A stretch of DNA of 64,000 bases from Pseudomonas iranensis (GCF_014268585.2 NZ_CP077092.1:3224001-3288000); one strand, 5' to 3'. Shown: positions 35,580 through 44,885, numbered from the stretch's first letter. Numbers and translations are program-made. The notes: generated by a model from the letters alone, not told the origin.

Positions 35580-35807
35580 CGGAGCTCTGAACGGGGCGCC
35601 ATCAGGCAGGGACTCGACAGTAGGCCCCCAGCCCGGAGCAGGTGCGGTAGATGGATACCGCACGCGCCGGATCGAAATGTGAGGTCGGCGCCGCCAGCCA
35701 TTGCCGTGCAATCGAAGGGTTGACAGCTGACAGCTCTGGCGGGGTTAATCGGTGGGCAAATTGACCGTACGCTGTTGTTCCCTCCAATAATCATTCTGGA
35801 GCTTCAG

Positions 35808-36836
35808 ATGTCTGCGCCACACGATCAGGGCACGCCCACGTTATCCCTCGAAGCACTCACGCAACTGCTTGAAACGATTTTCCTGCGCCACGGCACTTCC
35901 AGCGAAGTGGCCCGGGTACTGGCCGCCAATTGCGCCGGCGCCGAGCGCGATGGCGCGCACAGCCACGGTGTATTTCGCATTCCCGGCTATGTCTCGACAC
36001 TGAGAAGCGGCTGGGTAAATGGCTACGCGGTACCACAGGTAGAAGACGTCGCCTCGGGTTTTGTCCGCGTCGATGCCGGCAATGGTTTTGCTCAGCCAGC
36101 GTTGGCCGCCGCCCGGCCTCTACTGGTGGAAAAAGCGCGTAGCGCCGGGATCGCAGTGCTGGCGATTCGCAACTCGCATCACTTCGCCGCGTTGTGGCCG
36201 GACGTCGAGCCGTTTGCCGATGAAGGTCTGGTCGCGCTGAGCGTGGTCAACAGCATGACCTGCGTGGTGCCCCATGGCGCCGACCGGCCACTGTTCGGCA
36301 CCAACCCGATTGCCTTTGCCGCGCCAAGGGCCAATGCCGCGCCGATTGTTTTCGACCTCGCCACCAGCGCCATCGCCCATGGCGATGTGCAGATCGCGGC
36401 GCGCAAAGGTGAAAAACTTCCGGCCGGGATGGGCGTCGACAGCCTCGGTCAACCGACCCAGGACCCCAAGGCGATTCTCGAGGGCGGGGCGTTGCTGCCG
36501 TTTGGCGGGCACAAGGGGTCGGCGCTGTCGATGATGGTCGAGCTGCTGGCGGCGGCTTTGACCGGCGGCAATTTTTCCTTCGAGTTCGACTGGTCCAACC
36601 ATCCTGGCGCGAAGACGCCATGGACCGGCCAGCTGTTGATCGTCATCGACCCGAGCAAAGCGGCGGGGCAGAGCTTTGCCCAACGCAGCGAGGAACTGGT
36701 GCGGCAGATGCACGGGGTCGGGCTCAAGCGTTTGCCGGGGGATCGGCGGCATTTGCAGCGCAGTCGGTCGATGGCGCAAGGGATTGCGCTGGATGAGCAG
36801 ACGTTGGGGCAGTTGCGGGAGTTGGCGGGGGAGTGA
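35808..36836 (+). CDS. dpkA: Delta1-piperideine-2-carboxylate/Delta1-pyrroline-2-carboxylate reductase
   Basis: A 342-residue NAD(P)H-dependent enzyme of the malate/L-lactate (Ldh2/DpkA) family that reduces cyclic imino acids to L-pipecolate or L-proline in lysine and D-amino-acid catabolism. The sequence follows the P. putida DpkA pattern closely (ERDGAHSHGVFRIPGYVSTL, IAVLAIRNSHHFAALWPDVE, ALLPFGGHKGSALSMMVELL). HSHG carries the probable catalytic histidine. GGAG is seven bases before the ATG. It is a monocistronic gene, with a repeat and terminator after it. Confidence 0.92.
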   Translation: MSAPHDQGTPTLSLEALTQLLETIFLRHGTSSEVARVLAANCAGAERDGAHSHGVFRIPGYVSTLRSGWVNGYAVPQVEDVASGFVRVDAGNGFAQPALAAARPLLVEKARSAGIAVLAIRNSHHFAALWPDVEPFADEGLVALSVVNSMTCVVPHGADRPLFGTNPIAFAAPRANAAPIVFDLATSAIAHGDVQIAARKGEKLPAGMGVDSLGQPTQDPKAILEGGALLPFGGHKGSALSMMVELLAAALTGGNFSFEFDWSNHPGAKTPWTGQLLIVIDPSKAAGQSFAQRSEELVRQMHGVGLKRLPGDRRHLQRSRSMAQGIALDEQTLGQLRELAGE

Positions 36837-36877
36837 GTCTTTTGTTGTTCTGACGATTGCAGTGATAAGGTCAAAAG

Positions 36878-36914
36878 CCCCTCACCCTAGCCCTCTCCCA
36901 GAGGGAGAGGGAAC
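36878..36914. repeat. Short palindromic repeat (CCCTCTCCC family)
   Basis: CCCCTCACCCTAGCCCTCTCCCAGAGGGAGAGGG contains inverted arms CCCTCTCCC/GGGAGAGGG. A larger relative lies at 55433-55579. It follows dpkA and may act as a transcript-end structure. Confidence 0.7.
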
Positions 36915-36993
36915 TGACCGCGTGGTTTGGGCGAGATACGCCGACTTGGGGTACCGAGGTGAATTCAGTAATGGAAAAGCAAAGCGGTGGGCA

Positions 36994-37026
36994 TAAAAAA
37001 AGCGAACCCTGAGGTTCGCCTTTTTC
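36994..37026. terminator. Bidirectional terminator between dpkA and DUF883 gene
   Basis: GCGAACC and GGTTCGC form a stem with loop CTGA, flanked by seven A residues on the left and five T residues on the right, so it can terminate both the rightward dpkA transcript and the leftward DUF883 transcript. Confidence 0.85.
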
Positions 37027-37038
37027 CGTGCGCCTGAC

Positions 37039-37356
37039 TCAGCGACGGCCGAGTAGCAGGCCCACCACCAGACCGAAACCGGCGGAGATCGCTACGGTTT
37101 GCCATGGATGGCCACCGATGTAATTTTCCGTGGCTTCAACGGCGGGTTTGGTGCGGTCGCGCACGCTGGACACCGAATCCAGTGCCAGCTGCAGCTTCTG
37201 GGCGATTTGTGCGCGCAGGGTTTCTGCTTCTTCGCCTACCAGTGAAGCGCTGCTCTTGAGCAGTTTGTCCGATTCTTCGATCAGCGCCTGAAGCTCGCTG
37301 AAAGCTTGATCCTTGATTTGCTCTTCGGCAGCTTGCGAGGCGGTTTTACGGGCCAT
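37039..37356 (-). CDS. DUF883 (ElaB/YqjD-like) membrane-anchored protein
   Basis: A 105-residue protein: a long amphipathic helix (about 5-75, QAAEEQIKDQAFSELQALIE and onward), then a C-terminal glycine-rich membrane segment (HPWQTVAISAGFGLVVGLLLGRR region). This is the layout of ElaB/YqjD proteins, which are tail-anchored in the inner membrane and can bind ribosomes in stationary phase. The ATG at 37356 has AGGAG seven bases upstream; a longer frame lacks one. Confidence 0.88.
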   Translation of the reverse strand: MARKTASQAAEEQIKDQAFSELQALIEESDKLLKSSASLVGEEAETLRAQIAQKLQLALDSVSSVRDRTKPAVEATENYIGGHPWQTVAISAGFGLVVGLLLGRR

Positions 37357-37510
37357 TGGGTGACTCCTTGCAGGTGAATGGACAGTGACCAATGGAGTGT
37401 AGCGGCAGGTGAAAAGTTGCATGTCATTCGTGGAGAAGGGAAAAACCTGCACCGGAGATTTGTGTCGAGCGTGTAAGATGTCGCCATTTTACGCAGCAGG
37501 ATAAATCCCC

Positions 37511-37765
37511 ATGAGTTTCAATCTGGCCGACAAATCCCTCGCAGAGCGCGCAGCGCTGGAAGACGAGAAATCCCGTCTGTTCGAACTCTGGCAGAACAAT
37601 CTGGGCAAAGCCAAAGGCGAAGCCGCGCGCTTGTTTGGGGAGCGCTCCAAGCGCAAGGGCAAATGGGCCGAGTGGGTTCGCGCCGAGCTGGACAGCATGT
37701 CGCCGCCGGAATTCGCCAACATGGTGCGCAGCGAAGTCAATCGCCTGATGGCGGCGAACAAGTAA
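37511..37765 (+). CDS. Conserved small helical protein, 84 residues
   Basis: Function not recognised. The sequence is strongly charged and helical (AERAALEDEKSRLFELWQNN), with a central basic patch (GERSKRKGKW). No signal peptide or membrane segment. It seems to be a pseudomonad small protein. It is convergent with the LysR gene, six bases apart. Confidence 0.72.
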   Translation: MSFNLADKSLAERAALEDEKSRLFELWQNNLGKAKGEAARLFGERSKRKGKWAEWVRAELDSMSPPEFANMVRSEVNRLMAANK

Positions 37766-37771
37766 AGCGCG

Positions 37772-38686
37772 TCACGCCTGGGTGAACGTGGCGGCAATCG
37801 CCTCGCGAACCTTGAACAGCACCGGATCGATCTGCGTGCTGGTACGCCAGCCCAGTTCCACCGGATAGCGCGGCAAAGCCAAAGGGCAGGGCAGCAATGC
37901 CAGTCCGCTCAGCGCCGCGATGCTTTCTGCGGCATGGGCCGGGATGGTCGCCACTGCCTGACTGCCCTTGAGCAGGAAGGGCAGCGCGGCGAAATGCGTG
38001 GTCGACGCGCATACCCGGCGACTCAATCCCACAGCCGCCAACCCTTCATCGGTAATGCCGATAAAACCGCCCGACGACACCAGAATGTGCTCGCGCTCAA
38101 CGAACTCCTGCAATTCGATCTGCTGCTGGCCCGGTGCAAGACTGCCCGGATCAACCAGGCACGCATAGCCGCCTTCCCCCAACACCTGACGACTGAGCAG
38201 GCGCTCGGCAAATCCTCCGGCGGTGATCGCCAGGTCAATGCTGCGCTCCATCAACGCACGGGCGACGATCTGGCTGTGGGTCTGGCGGAATATCAGCCGC
38301 AGTTTCGGCGCACGACGGGCGATTTCCTTGATCAAGCGGCGGCCGTAGGCAATTTCAAAATCATCTGACAGACCGATCGCCACCGAGCGCCCCTCGTACT
38401 GATTGGCCGCTGGATCAAGCATGGCCAGACTTTGCCGGCATTTATTCAGGGCATCGCTGATCACCGGTTTCAACTGATTGGCCTGCAGGGTCGGCGCCAG
38501 TCCGCGCCCGGTGCGTACGAACAACTGATCGCCATACACCTCGCGCAAGCGACGCAACGCCGCGCTGACCGCCGACTGCGTTACGCCCAGGCGCAGGGCG
38601 GCGCGGCTGGCACTGGATTCCTCGTGCAGCGCTTCGAAGACTTTCAGCAGATTGAGGTCGATGTCGGCGATATTCATTTGGTTCAT
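37772..38686 (-). CDS. LysR-family transcriptional regulator
   Basis: A 304-residue LysR protein with the N-terminal helix-turn-helix (ASRAALRLGVTQSAVSAALR, about 27-46) and a periplasmic-binding-protein-like effector domain (about 90-300). It is divergent from a nitrilase gene, 84 bases apart, so it probably controls it. No clear T-N11-A operator was resolved. The start may be ATG 38686 or the in-frame ATG at 38677; neither has a strong ribosome site. Confidence 0.9.
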   Translation of the reverse strand: MNQMNIADIDLNLLKVFEALHEESSASRAALRLGVTQSAVSAALRRLREVYGDQLFVRTGRGLAPTLQANQLKPVISDALNKCRQSLAMLDPAANQYEGRSVAIGLSDDFEIAYGRRLIKEIARRAPKLRLIFRQTHSQIVARALMERSIDLAITAGGFAERLLSRQVLGEGGYACLVDPGSLAPGQQQIELQEFVEREHILVSSGGFIGITDEGLAAVGLSRRVCASTTHFAALPFLLKGSQAVATIPAHAAESIAALSGLALLPCPLALPRYPVELGWRTSTQIDPVLFKVREAIAATFTQA

Positions 38687-38770
38687 ATCATTCAGCAGTG
38701 GGCAGGGCTTTATTCATGATCGCGTGACGCTGGAGAATCGGCAACACCTGAACCTGATGGAGTAAACACG

Positions 38771-39694
38771 ATGGCTAAATCCATAGTGGCGGCGTTGCAG
38801 ATCGGCGCCTTGCCCGGTGGCAAAGACGAAACCCTTGAACAGATCCTTTCTTGGGAAGATGCAATCCGCGACTCCGGCGCTGCGCTGGTGGTAATGCCGG
38901 AAGCCTTGCTCGGTGGTTATCCGAAAGGCGAAGGTTTCGGCACCCAGTTGGGTTATCGACTGCCCGAGGGGCGCGAGGCCTTCGCGCGGTACTTTGCCAA
39001 CGCCATTGATGTGCCTGGCGCCGAAACTGAGGCGCTGGCCGGATTGTCAGCGCGCACCGGGGCCAATCTGGTGATCGGTGTGATCGAGCGCGCCGGCAGC
39101 ACATTGTATTGCACTGTGCTGTATTTCGATCCGCAGGCCGGGCTGCTCGGCAAACACCGCAAGCTCATGCCCACCGGCACCGAGCGACTGATCTGGGGCA
39201 AGGGTGATGGTTCGACGCTGCCGGTGTTCGACACCCAGGTCGGCAAGCTTGGCGCGGTGGTCTGCTGGGAAAACATGATGCCGCTGCTGCGCACGGCGAT
39301 GTATGCCAAGGGCGTTGAGGTCTGGTGTGCGCCGACCGTTGACGAGCGCGAAATGTGGCAGGTCAGCATGCGCCACATCGCCCATGAAGGCCGCTGCTTT
39401 GTGGTCAGCGCCTGTCAGGTACAGGCCTCGCCGAATCAGTTGGGGGTGGAGATCGCCAACTGGCCGGGGGATCGGCCGTTGATCGCCGGTGGCAGCGTGA
39501 TCGTCGGTCCGATGGGCGATGTCCTGGCGGGGCCGTTGCGTGGCGAGGCGGGGTTGCTGACGGCGCAGATCGACACCGATGAACTGATCCGCGCGCGGTA
39601 CGACTACGACGTGGTCGGCCACTACGCGCGGCCGGATGTCTTCGAGTTGAGCGTTGATGAGCGCGCGAAGCCGGGGGTGCGGTTCAACTCCTGA
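38771..39694 (+). CDS. Nitrilase
   Basis: A 307-residue cytoplasmic carbon-nitrogen hydrolase converting a nitrile to the carboxylic acid and ammonia. The catalytic triad is visible as E44 ([13 protein letters not shown]), K131 ([12 protein letters not shown]) and C165 (VVCWENMMP), with the nitrilase-type CWEN context rather than amidase. Full length matches bacterial aliphatic/aryl nitrilases; which substrate class cannot be told. The divergent LysR regulator is the likely controller. Confidence 0.9.
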   Translation: MAKSIVAALQIGALPGGKDETLEQILSWEDAIRDSGAALVVMPEALLGGYPKGEGFGTQLGYRLPEGREAFARYFANAIDVPGAETEALAGLSARTGANLVIGVIERAGSTLYCTVLYFDPQAGLLGKHRKLMPTGTERLIWGKGDGSTLPVFDTQVGKLGAVVCWENMMPLLRTAMYAKGVEVWCAPTVDEREMWQVSMRHIAHEGRCFVVSACQVQASPNQLGVEIANWPGDRPLIAGGSVIVGPMGDVLAGPLRGEAGLLTAQIDTDELIRARYDYDVVGHYARPDVFELSVDERAKPGVRFNS

Positions 39695-39716
39695 CCTTGA
39701 AACTTGCAGAGAACCT

Positions 39717-39804
39717 GTGGGAGCGAGCCTGCTCGCGAAGACGTAGGCACCTGCAATATTGGAATTGCCTGAACTACCGCTTTCGCGAGCAGGCTCGCTC
39801 CCAC
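39717..39804. repeat. REPIN
   Basis: GTGGGAGCGAGCCTGCTCGCGAAG and its inverted copy CGCTTTCGCGAGCAGGCTCGCTCCCAC, separated by about 37 bases. It lies between the nitrilase and the convergent LEA lipoprotein gene. Confidence 0.92.
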
Positions 39805-39841
39805 AGGGGTTGTGTGTTGTTCTGCCGATTGGGACCGCTGT

Positions 39842-40315
39842 CTACCACGTCGCCGCACTCGCTTTAGGCAAGCTCAACTTGCCGCTGTCGGTAAAGCGCA
39901 TCGTGCCAAACAAACCGCCCGCCAGTTTGCCGCGCAGTATGTAGGGCAGGTTGTCGAGGCTTTGCGTCTGGCTCAGGCCCAAGGTCTGGCGCAGGAACGA
40001 GAACGCCGAGACGCTGACGGGTACCGTGACAATGGCTTCAGAGAAACGCGGGATCGAGCCGCTCTGATCGCTCACGCCGGACGCCAGCGAATGGCCATTA
40101 ACCTCCAGATCCAGCGCGATGCCGTTGTAATCGATCGCCGTTTCATTGGGGTTCTGTACGCGCAGCTTGATCGCGAAGCGTACTTCCAGTTCCTGACTGG
40201 GCAGCGGTTCGAGGCCGACCACGTTGATGTTCACCGGGTCGCGATTGGGAAACAATGCGCAGGCACTGAGCGACAACAGCAGAAGCGACAGGGTGACGGC
40301 GTGGAGGTGGCGCAT
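39842..40315 (-). CDS. LEA type 2 family lipoprotein
   Basis: A 157-residue protein with a lipoprotein signal (LSLSAC, C19) and a water-stress/hypersensitive-response (LEA14/WHy) domain: LEVRFAIKLRVQNPNETAIDYNGI is typical. LEA2 proteins protect against desiccation or membrane stress; in pseudomonads the exact role is unproved. The residue after Cys is Ala, so outer-membrane sorting is likely. A terminator lies upstream, so it has its own promoter. Confidence 0.85.
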   Translation of the reverse strand: MRHLHAVTLSLLLLSLSACALFPNRDPVNINVVGLEPLPSQELEVRFAIKLRVQNPNETAIDYNGIALDLEVNGHSLASGVSDQSGSIPRFSEAIVTVPVSVSAFSFLRQTLGLSQTQSLDNLPYILRGKLAGGLFGTMRFTDSGKLSLPKASAATW

Positions 40316-40328
40316 AAAAAACTCTCGA

Positions 40329-40367
40329 CAAAAAAGGGCTGAACCGTTGCCGGTGCAGCCCTTTTTT
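40329..40367 (-). terminator. Terminator of the NCS2 permease gene
   Basis: AAAAAAGGGCTG and CAGCCCTTTTTT form a long stem around a 14-base loop; a T tract follows on either strand. It lies 13 bases after the permease stop codon. Confidence 0.85.
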
Positions 40368-40379
40368 CGAGGCGCGACG

Positions 40380-41846
40380 TCAGCGGTTCAACTGTGCGAC
40401 AGCCGGCGCTTGGCCGGGTTCACCTTTGGCGGTGACGTCGGGGTTTTCCATGACCTGCAGGATCGAAGCTTCCGGGTCGAAATCGTCTTCTTCCAGCTCG
40501 ATGAATTCCTCGGGCAGGAAGATGTTCAGCACGATAGCGCACAACGCGCCAACGGTGATCGGCGATTCGAAGATATTGCGCAGCGCTTGCGGCAGTTCGC
40601 GCAGGACTTCCGGCACCGCCGCGATGCCCAGGCCCATGCCCAGGGAGATCGCCACGATCAGCATGTTGCGACGATGCAGGCCGGCCTCGGCGAGGATCTT
40701 GATCCCGGCAACGGCGACGGTGCCGAACATCACCAGCTCGGCGCCGCCCAGCACCGGTTTCGGCATCAGTTGCAGCACCGCGCCGATCATCGGGAACAAA
40801 CCGAGCAACACCAGCAGCCCGGCGATGAAAAACGCCACATAGCGGCTGGCCACGCCAGTCAGCTGGATCACGCCATTGTTCTGCGCGAACGTGACCATCG
40901 GCATGCTGTTGAACACTGCCGCCATGGCCGAGTTGAGGCCATCGGCGAGCAGGCCGGATTTGATGCGACGGATGTACAGCGGGCCTTTCACCGGTTGCCG
41001 CGAGATCATCGAGTTGGCGGTCAGGTCACCGGCAGCTTCCAGCGGCGACACGAGGAAAATCACCGCCACCGGCACGAACGCCACCCAGTCGAAATTGAAG
41101 CCGTACTTGAACGGCACCGGCACGCTGAACAGCGGCACCTCGGGCATCGAAGCGAAATCCACCGTGCCCATCAGCCATGCCACTAAGTAGCCGAGGGTCA
41201 GGCCGATGACAATCGCGCCCAGGCGCAGAAACGGCACGTCGACTCGGTTCAACACTACGATGGTGCCGATCACCAGTGCCGCGAGAAACACATGGCTGGC
41301 CGCGCCAAGATCTGGCGCACCGAAGCCGCCGGCGATGTCGGTCATCGCCACTTTGATCAGCGACAGGCCCATCAGCGTGATGATCGTGCCGGTCACCACC
41401 GGCGTGATCAGCATGCGCAGTTTGCCGATGAACTGGCTGAGCACCACTTCGATGAACGCGGCGAAGAAGCACACGCCGAAGATCGTCGAAAGGATTTCGT
41501 CAGTGCCACCGCCACGCGCCTTCACCATGAAACCGGCGCTGAGGATCACACTGATGAAGGAGAAACTGGTGCCTTGCAGGCAGAGCAGACCGGAACCCAC
41601 CGGGCCGAATCGCTTGGCCTGGACAAACGTGCCGAGGCCGGAGACGAACAGCGCCATGCTGATCAGGTAGGGGATTTCACTGTGCAGACCGAGGGCGCCA
41701 CCCATGATCAGGGTCGGGGTGATGATGCCGACGAAGCTGGCCAACACGTGCTGCAATGCTGCGAACACCGTGGCGGTCAGGTGCGGACGGTCGTTGAGGC
41801 CGTAGATCAGGTCGTTGTTGCGCGGGGTTTTGTCAGAGGCGGTCAT
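40380..41846 (-). CDS. NCS2 (NAT) nucleobase permease, xanthine/urate type
   Basis: A 488-residue inner-membrane transporter with about 14 hydrophobic segments. The NAT signature QNNGVIQLTGVASR is that of the E. coli xanthine permeases XanP/XanQ rather than the uracil permease UraA, so the predicted substrate is xanthine or uric acid by proton symport. The acidic tail (EFIELEEDDFDPEA) is cytoplasmic. The start at 41846 has only a weak ribosome site. No purine catabolism genes are adjacent. Confidence 0.85.
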   Translation of the reverse strand: MTASDKTPRNNDLIYGLNDRPHLTATVFAALQHVLASFVGIITPTLIMGGALGLHSEIPYLISMALFVSGLGTFVQAKRFGPVGSGLLCLQGTSFSFISVILSAGFMVKARGGGTDEILSTIFGVCFFAAFIEVVLSQFIGKLRMLITPVVTGTIITLMGLSLIKVAMTDIAGGFGAPDLGAASHVFLAALVIGTIVVLNRVDVPFLRLGAIVIGLTLGYLVAWLMGTVDFASMPEVPLFSVPVPFKYGFNFDWVAFVPVAVIFLVSPLEAAGDLTANSMISRQPVKGPLYIRRIKSGLLADGLNSAMAAVFNSMPMVTFAQNNGVIQLTGVASRYVAFFIAGLLVLLGLFPMIGAVLQLMPKPVLGGAELVMFGTVAVAGIKILAEAGLHRRNMLIVAISLGMGLGIAAVPEVLRELPQALRNIFESPITVGALCAIVLNIFLPEEFIELEEDDFDPEASILQVMENPDVTAKGEPGQAPAVAQLNR

Positions 41847-41963
41847 GGTGATGTGCGCGCCGCAAGGCGGGGCCGGGTCAGAAAATGGGTGCGCAGAATG
41901 CCGGAAGAGGGCGGCGAGGGCAACGAGCAATAACTGCCTGAAAGGTCAGGTTTTACTGCCTTT

Positions 41964-42092
41964 GTGGGAGCGAGCCTTCTGATCGTTCCCATGCTCCGCG
42001 TGGGAATGCCGCCCGGGACGCTCCGCGTCCCTTCCAGAGCTGGAACGCGGAGCGTCCCTTGAGGCATTCCCACGCAGAGCGCGGGAACGATC
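41964..42092. repeat. Compound palindromic repeat next to a truncated REP
   Basis: A REP half (GTGGGAGCGAGCCT, 41964-41977) is cut off and followed by a second repeat, 41981-42092, with inverted ends GATCGTTCCC...GGGAACGATC and inner arms GGGACGCTCCGCGTCCC and GGAACGCGGAGCGTCCC. This second family looks like another genome-wide element that inserted into or replaced a REPIN. Confidence 0.8.
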
Positions 42093-42142
42093 AAACGTGC
42101 CTCGATCAGCAATGGAAAAGCGCCCGTGGCATACTCCCGCGC

Positions 42143-43261
42143 ATGACTTTCGACTCCCCCCTCAGTGCCTGGCAATACGCAGTCGACCACAAGGGTTTCA
42201 TCCAGGATGAAGCCCAGGAACACGCGGTCTGGGCCTTGCAAAAATGCCATGAAGCCTTGCACGCCGGTGCCCGTTCGGTCGGCGGCGTGTACCTGTGGGG
42301 GCCGGTCGGGCGCGGCAAGACCTGGTTGATGGATCAGTTCTACCTGAGCCTGCGGGTGCCAGCGCGGCGTCAACACTTTCATCACTTCATGGGCTGGGTG
42401 CATCAGCGTTCGTTCCAGCTCAGTGGCATCGCCGATCCGTTGCGCGCCTTGGCCAAAGAGCTGGCCGGCGAAGTGCGCGTGCTGTGCTTCGATGAACTGT
42501 TCGTCAATGACATCGGCGACGCGATCATTCTCGGCCGGCTGTTTCAGGTGATGTTCGAGGAAGGTGTGGTGATCGTTTGCACGTCCAACCTGCCGCCGGA
42601 TGATCTGTACGCGGACGGCTTCAACCGCGACCGTTTCACGCCGGCGATTGCGGCGATCAAGGCGCACATGACCGTGGTCGCGGTGAATGGCGCCGAGGAT
42701 CATCGCTTGCACCCGGGGGCGATCGAGCAGCGTTATTTTGTTCGCGCGGATGATTTACCGAGCGCACTGGAGGCCGTGTTCAAGTCGCTGGCTGCAGATG
42801 AGACTGTCAGCGAGAAGCCAGTCGCCGTGGGCCACCGCACACTCAACGTGGTGCAAGCCAGCGAATCCTTGCTGTGGTGCCGCTACAGCGATTTGTGCGA
42901 ACAACCTTTCGCCGCCATGGACTTCATCGCCCTGTGTGATCGCTACCGGGCTATTCTGTTGAGCGAAGTACCGAACCTCAGCGCACAGAAGCGCGAGGGA
43001 CGCATTGCGCGCGGTACCGAAGACGGCGCTGAGCGTGTGGTCGCCGGCGACCGAGAATTGCCGCAATTGTCGGTACATGATGACGGCGTTCGCCGCTTTA
43101 TCGCGCTGGTCGACGAATGCTACGACCGCAAGGTGCCGCTTTACGTCGAGGCAAGCGTACCGATGGACGCGCTGTACACCGAGGGCTATCTGGAATTCCC
43201 GTTCCGCCGCACCCTCAGCCGTTTGCAGGAGATGCAGTTGCAGCGTTTCGCCGAAGCTTGA
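42143..43261 (+). CDS. zapE: Cell-division ATPase ZapE (AFG1-like)
   Basis: A 372-residue AAA-type ATPase. Walker A is GPVGRGKT (53-60), Walker B LCFDELFVND, and the later CTSNLPPDDLY and QRYF segments are typical of AFG1/ZapE. ZapE acts at the Z ring late in division in E. coli, and mitochondrial relatives link to protein quality control. The ATG at 42143 follows a repeat with no obvious ribosome site; the longer frame from 42059 runs through the repeat and is rejected. Confidence 0.88.
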   Translation: MTFDSPLSAWQYAVDHKGFIQDEAQEHAVWALQKCHEALHAGARSVGGVYLWGPVGRGKTWLMDQFYLSLRVPARRQHFHHFMGWVHQRSFQLSGIADPLRALAKELAGEVRVLCFDELFVNDIGDAIILGRLFQVMFEEGVVIVCTSNLPPDDLYADGFNRDRFTPAIAAIKAHMTVVAVNGAEDHRLHPGAIEQRYFVRADDLPSALEAVFKSLAADETVSEKPVAVGHRTLNVVQASESLLWCRYSDLCEQPFAAMDFIALCDRYRAILLSEVPNLSAQKREGRIARGTEDGAERVVAGDRELPQLSVHDDGVRRFIALVDECYDRKVPLYVEASVPMDALYTEGYLEFPFRRTLSRLQEMQLQRFAEA

Positions 43262-43279
43262 GAGAAGAGGGCGCCCGAC

Positions 43280-43861
43280 ATGAGTCAACCGCTGTCCCAT
43301 CATTTGCTGACCATGGCCTACCAGAATGCCTGGGCCAACCATCGCCTGGCCAAGGCCTGGACCCAGCTCGACACCACTGAACTGGCGGCGCCACGGGTGA
43401 GCTTCTTCCCCGGCATCCGCCTCACGCTTAATCACATCCTCACCTGCGACTGGTTCTACGTCGACGCGCTGGAGCGCGAATTGCGCGGGGACGAGCCGCA
43501 CCCGGATTGCTACGTTTTCTTCAATGCAGACGAGCCGTTTACCGATGCCGCAACGCTGCGTGCCGAACAGGCCCGCGTTGATCGCCGGCTGATCGCCTAT
43601 TGCGAGCAACTGCGCGATGCCGATCTGGCGAGAATCGTCACTATCGCTCGCGACGAACCGCAACATGACAGCCGCCTGCGCATGCTCTCGCACCTGTTCG
43701 AACACCAGATCCATCATCGCGGCCAGGTGCACGCGATGCTCAGCGGCACGACGGTAAAGCCACCGCAACTGGATGAATTTTTCTGTATCGGCGAAAGCGC
43801 ATTGCGCGCCGAAGACTTCGCCGAACTGGGCTGGACTGAAGAGCTCATCTGGGGCCATTGA
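43280..43861 (+). CDS. DinB/YfiT-family putative metalloenzyme
   Basis: A 193-residue four-helix-bundle protein. Three candidate metal histidines are seen in LNHILTCDWFY and HQIHHRGQ, the DinB pattern. DinB proteins include thiol transferases and hydrolases; the reaction here is unknown. It follows zapE by 18 bases, so it is probably co-transcribed. Confidence 0.85.
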   Translation: MSQPLSHHLLTMAYQNAWANHRLAKAWTQLDTTELAAPRVSFFPGIRLTLNHILTCDWFYVDALERELRGDEPHPDCYVFFNADEPFTDAATLRAEQARVDRRLIAYCEQLRDADLARIVTIARDEPQHDSRLRMLSHLFEHQIHHRGQVHAMLSGTTVKPPQLDEFFCIGESALRAEDFAELGWTEELIWGH

Positions 43862-43865
43862 CCGC

Positions 43866-43951
43866 AAAAGATCGCAGCCTCGTTGCGCTCGTCAACTCCT
43901 ACACATATCGGACCGTAGGAGCTGACGAGTGCAACGAGGCTGCGATCTTTT
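43866..43951. repeat. Palindromic repeat (AAAAGATCGCAGCC family)
   Basis: AAAAGATCGCAGCCTCGTTGC and its inverted copy GCAACGAGGCTGCGATCTTTT flank inner arms AACTCCTAC/GTAGGAGCT. Another member lies at 59502-59579. It may serve as a transcript end for the DinB gene. Confidence 0.85.
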
Positions 43952-44062
43952 GATCTTCAGCTTTTCAAGTTGCCCTCTCCGGCGCACCCAAGCTAATGTC
44001 CCCCCTAGGCCTTCCAGCTAGCACCTTGCGCGCCGGGGCTCTTTGCTTAATCGGGGATGGAA

Positions 44063-44560
44063 ATGGATTCCGCAGAAATACTCGTACTTCAGGCCAGCTA
44101 CAGCAACCCGGTGCATGCCGAAGCCGTTGGCATCGTGCTCAACCACTATGCCGAGGACCCCATGGGCGGCGGTCATTCCCTCGACCCCGACCTGCTGCGC
44201 CGCCTGCCCGAAGAACTCGCCCGCCGCCCGCATGCCTTCAGCGTGCTGGCCTTCGTCGGCGGCGAACCGGCCGGGCTGGTCAACTGTTTTGAAGGGTTCT
44301 CCACTTTCGCCTGCAAACCGCTGGTCAACGTCCACGACGTCGCCGTGGTCGGCAAATTTCGCGGCCTGGGGCTCAGTCAAAAAATGCTGCAGAAGGTAGA
44401 AGAAATCGCCCGCCAGCGTGGCTGCTGCAAGATCACCCTGGAAGTGCTGGAAGGCAACGCTGTGGCGCAGGGTTCGTATCGCAAATTCGGCTTTGCACCG
44501 GGGATGTTCAATCCGGATCACGGACGGATGCTGTTCTGGATAAAGGACTTGCAGGCCTGA
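44063..44560 (+). CDS. GNAT-family N-acetyltransferase
   Basis: A 165-residue acetyl-CoA-dependent transferase with a complete GNAT fold. VNVHDVAVVGKFRGLGLSQK contains the RGLGLS acyl-CoA loop, followed by CKITLEVLEGNAVAQGSYRKFGF, the usual strand and C-terminal helix. The ATG at 44063 has GGGG about six bases before it; an ATG two codons upstream lacks a site. The acetyl acceptor is unknown. Confidence 0.85.
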   Translation: MDSAEILVLQASYSNPVHAEAVGIVLNHYAEDPMGGGHSLDPDLLRRLPEELARRPHAFSVLAFVGGEPAGLVNCFEGFSTFACKPLVNVHDVAVVGKFRGLGLSQKMLQKVEEIARQRGCCKITLEVLEGNAVAQGSYRKFGFAPGMFNPDHGRMLFWIKDLQA

Positions 44561-44587
44561 AGGCTCCTCACCGCAAATCACCAACAT

Positions 44588-44615
44588 AAAAAAAGGCGCC
44601 CCAATCAGGGCGCCT
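44588..44615 (-). terminator. Terminator of the small secreted protein gene
   Basis: AGGCGCCC and GGGCGCCT form an eight-bp stem around CAATCA, followed on the minus strand by seven T residues. Confidence 0.85.
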
Positions 44616-44675
44616 AACTGTCATCTCCCGGGCCAGAGCGGAGCCACGGAAGGTTCATCGGTTGCTCGGTAAAAT

Positions 44676-44885
44676 TCAGTCGCGATAAGACTCGGTCACC
44701 TGGGCCGTCTGGTCAGCAGGGACGCGAATTTCTTTCGCACTGGAGTCGGCCTTTTGCTCGCTTTGCGCGTGCTGGACCGGGAAATTTTCGTAGTAATAAC
44801 GCATCCGTTCGGCACCGCCTTCAGCGAAGGCGCTGGTGGAACCGAGGGCGAGCAGGGTGGTGAGAATGAAGGTAGTGGTTTTCAT
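44676..44885 (-). CDS. Small secreted protein, 69 residues
   Basis: The N-terminus is a signal peptide (MKTTTFILTTLLALGS to the FAEGG region, cleavage near residue 22). The mature part is hydrophilic (YYYENFP, then QKADSSAKEIRVPADQ). AGGAGG five to six bases before the ATG is strong. Function unknown; likely periplasmic. Confidence 0.75.
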   Translation of the reverse strand: MKTTTFILTTLLALGSTSAFAEGGAERMRYYYENFPVQHAQSEQKADSSAKEIRVPADQTAQVTESYRD

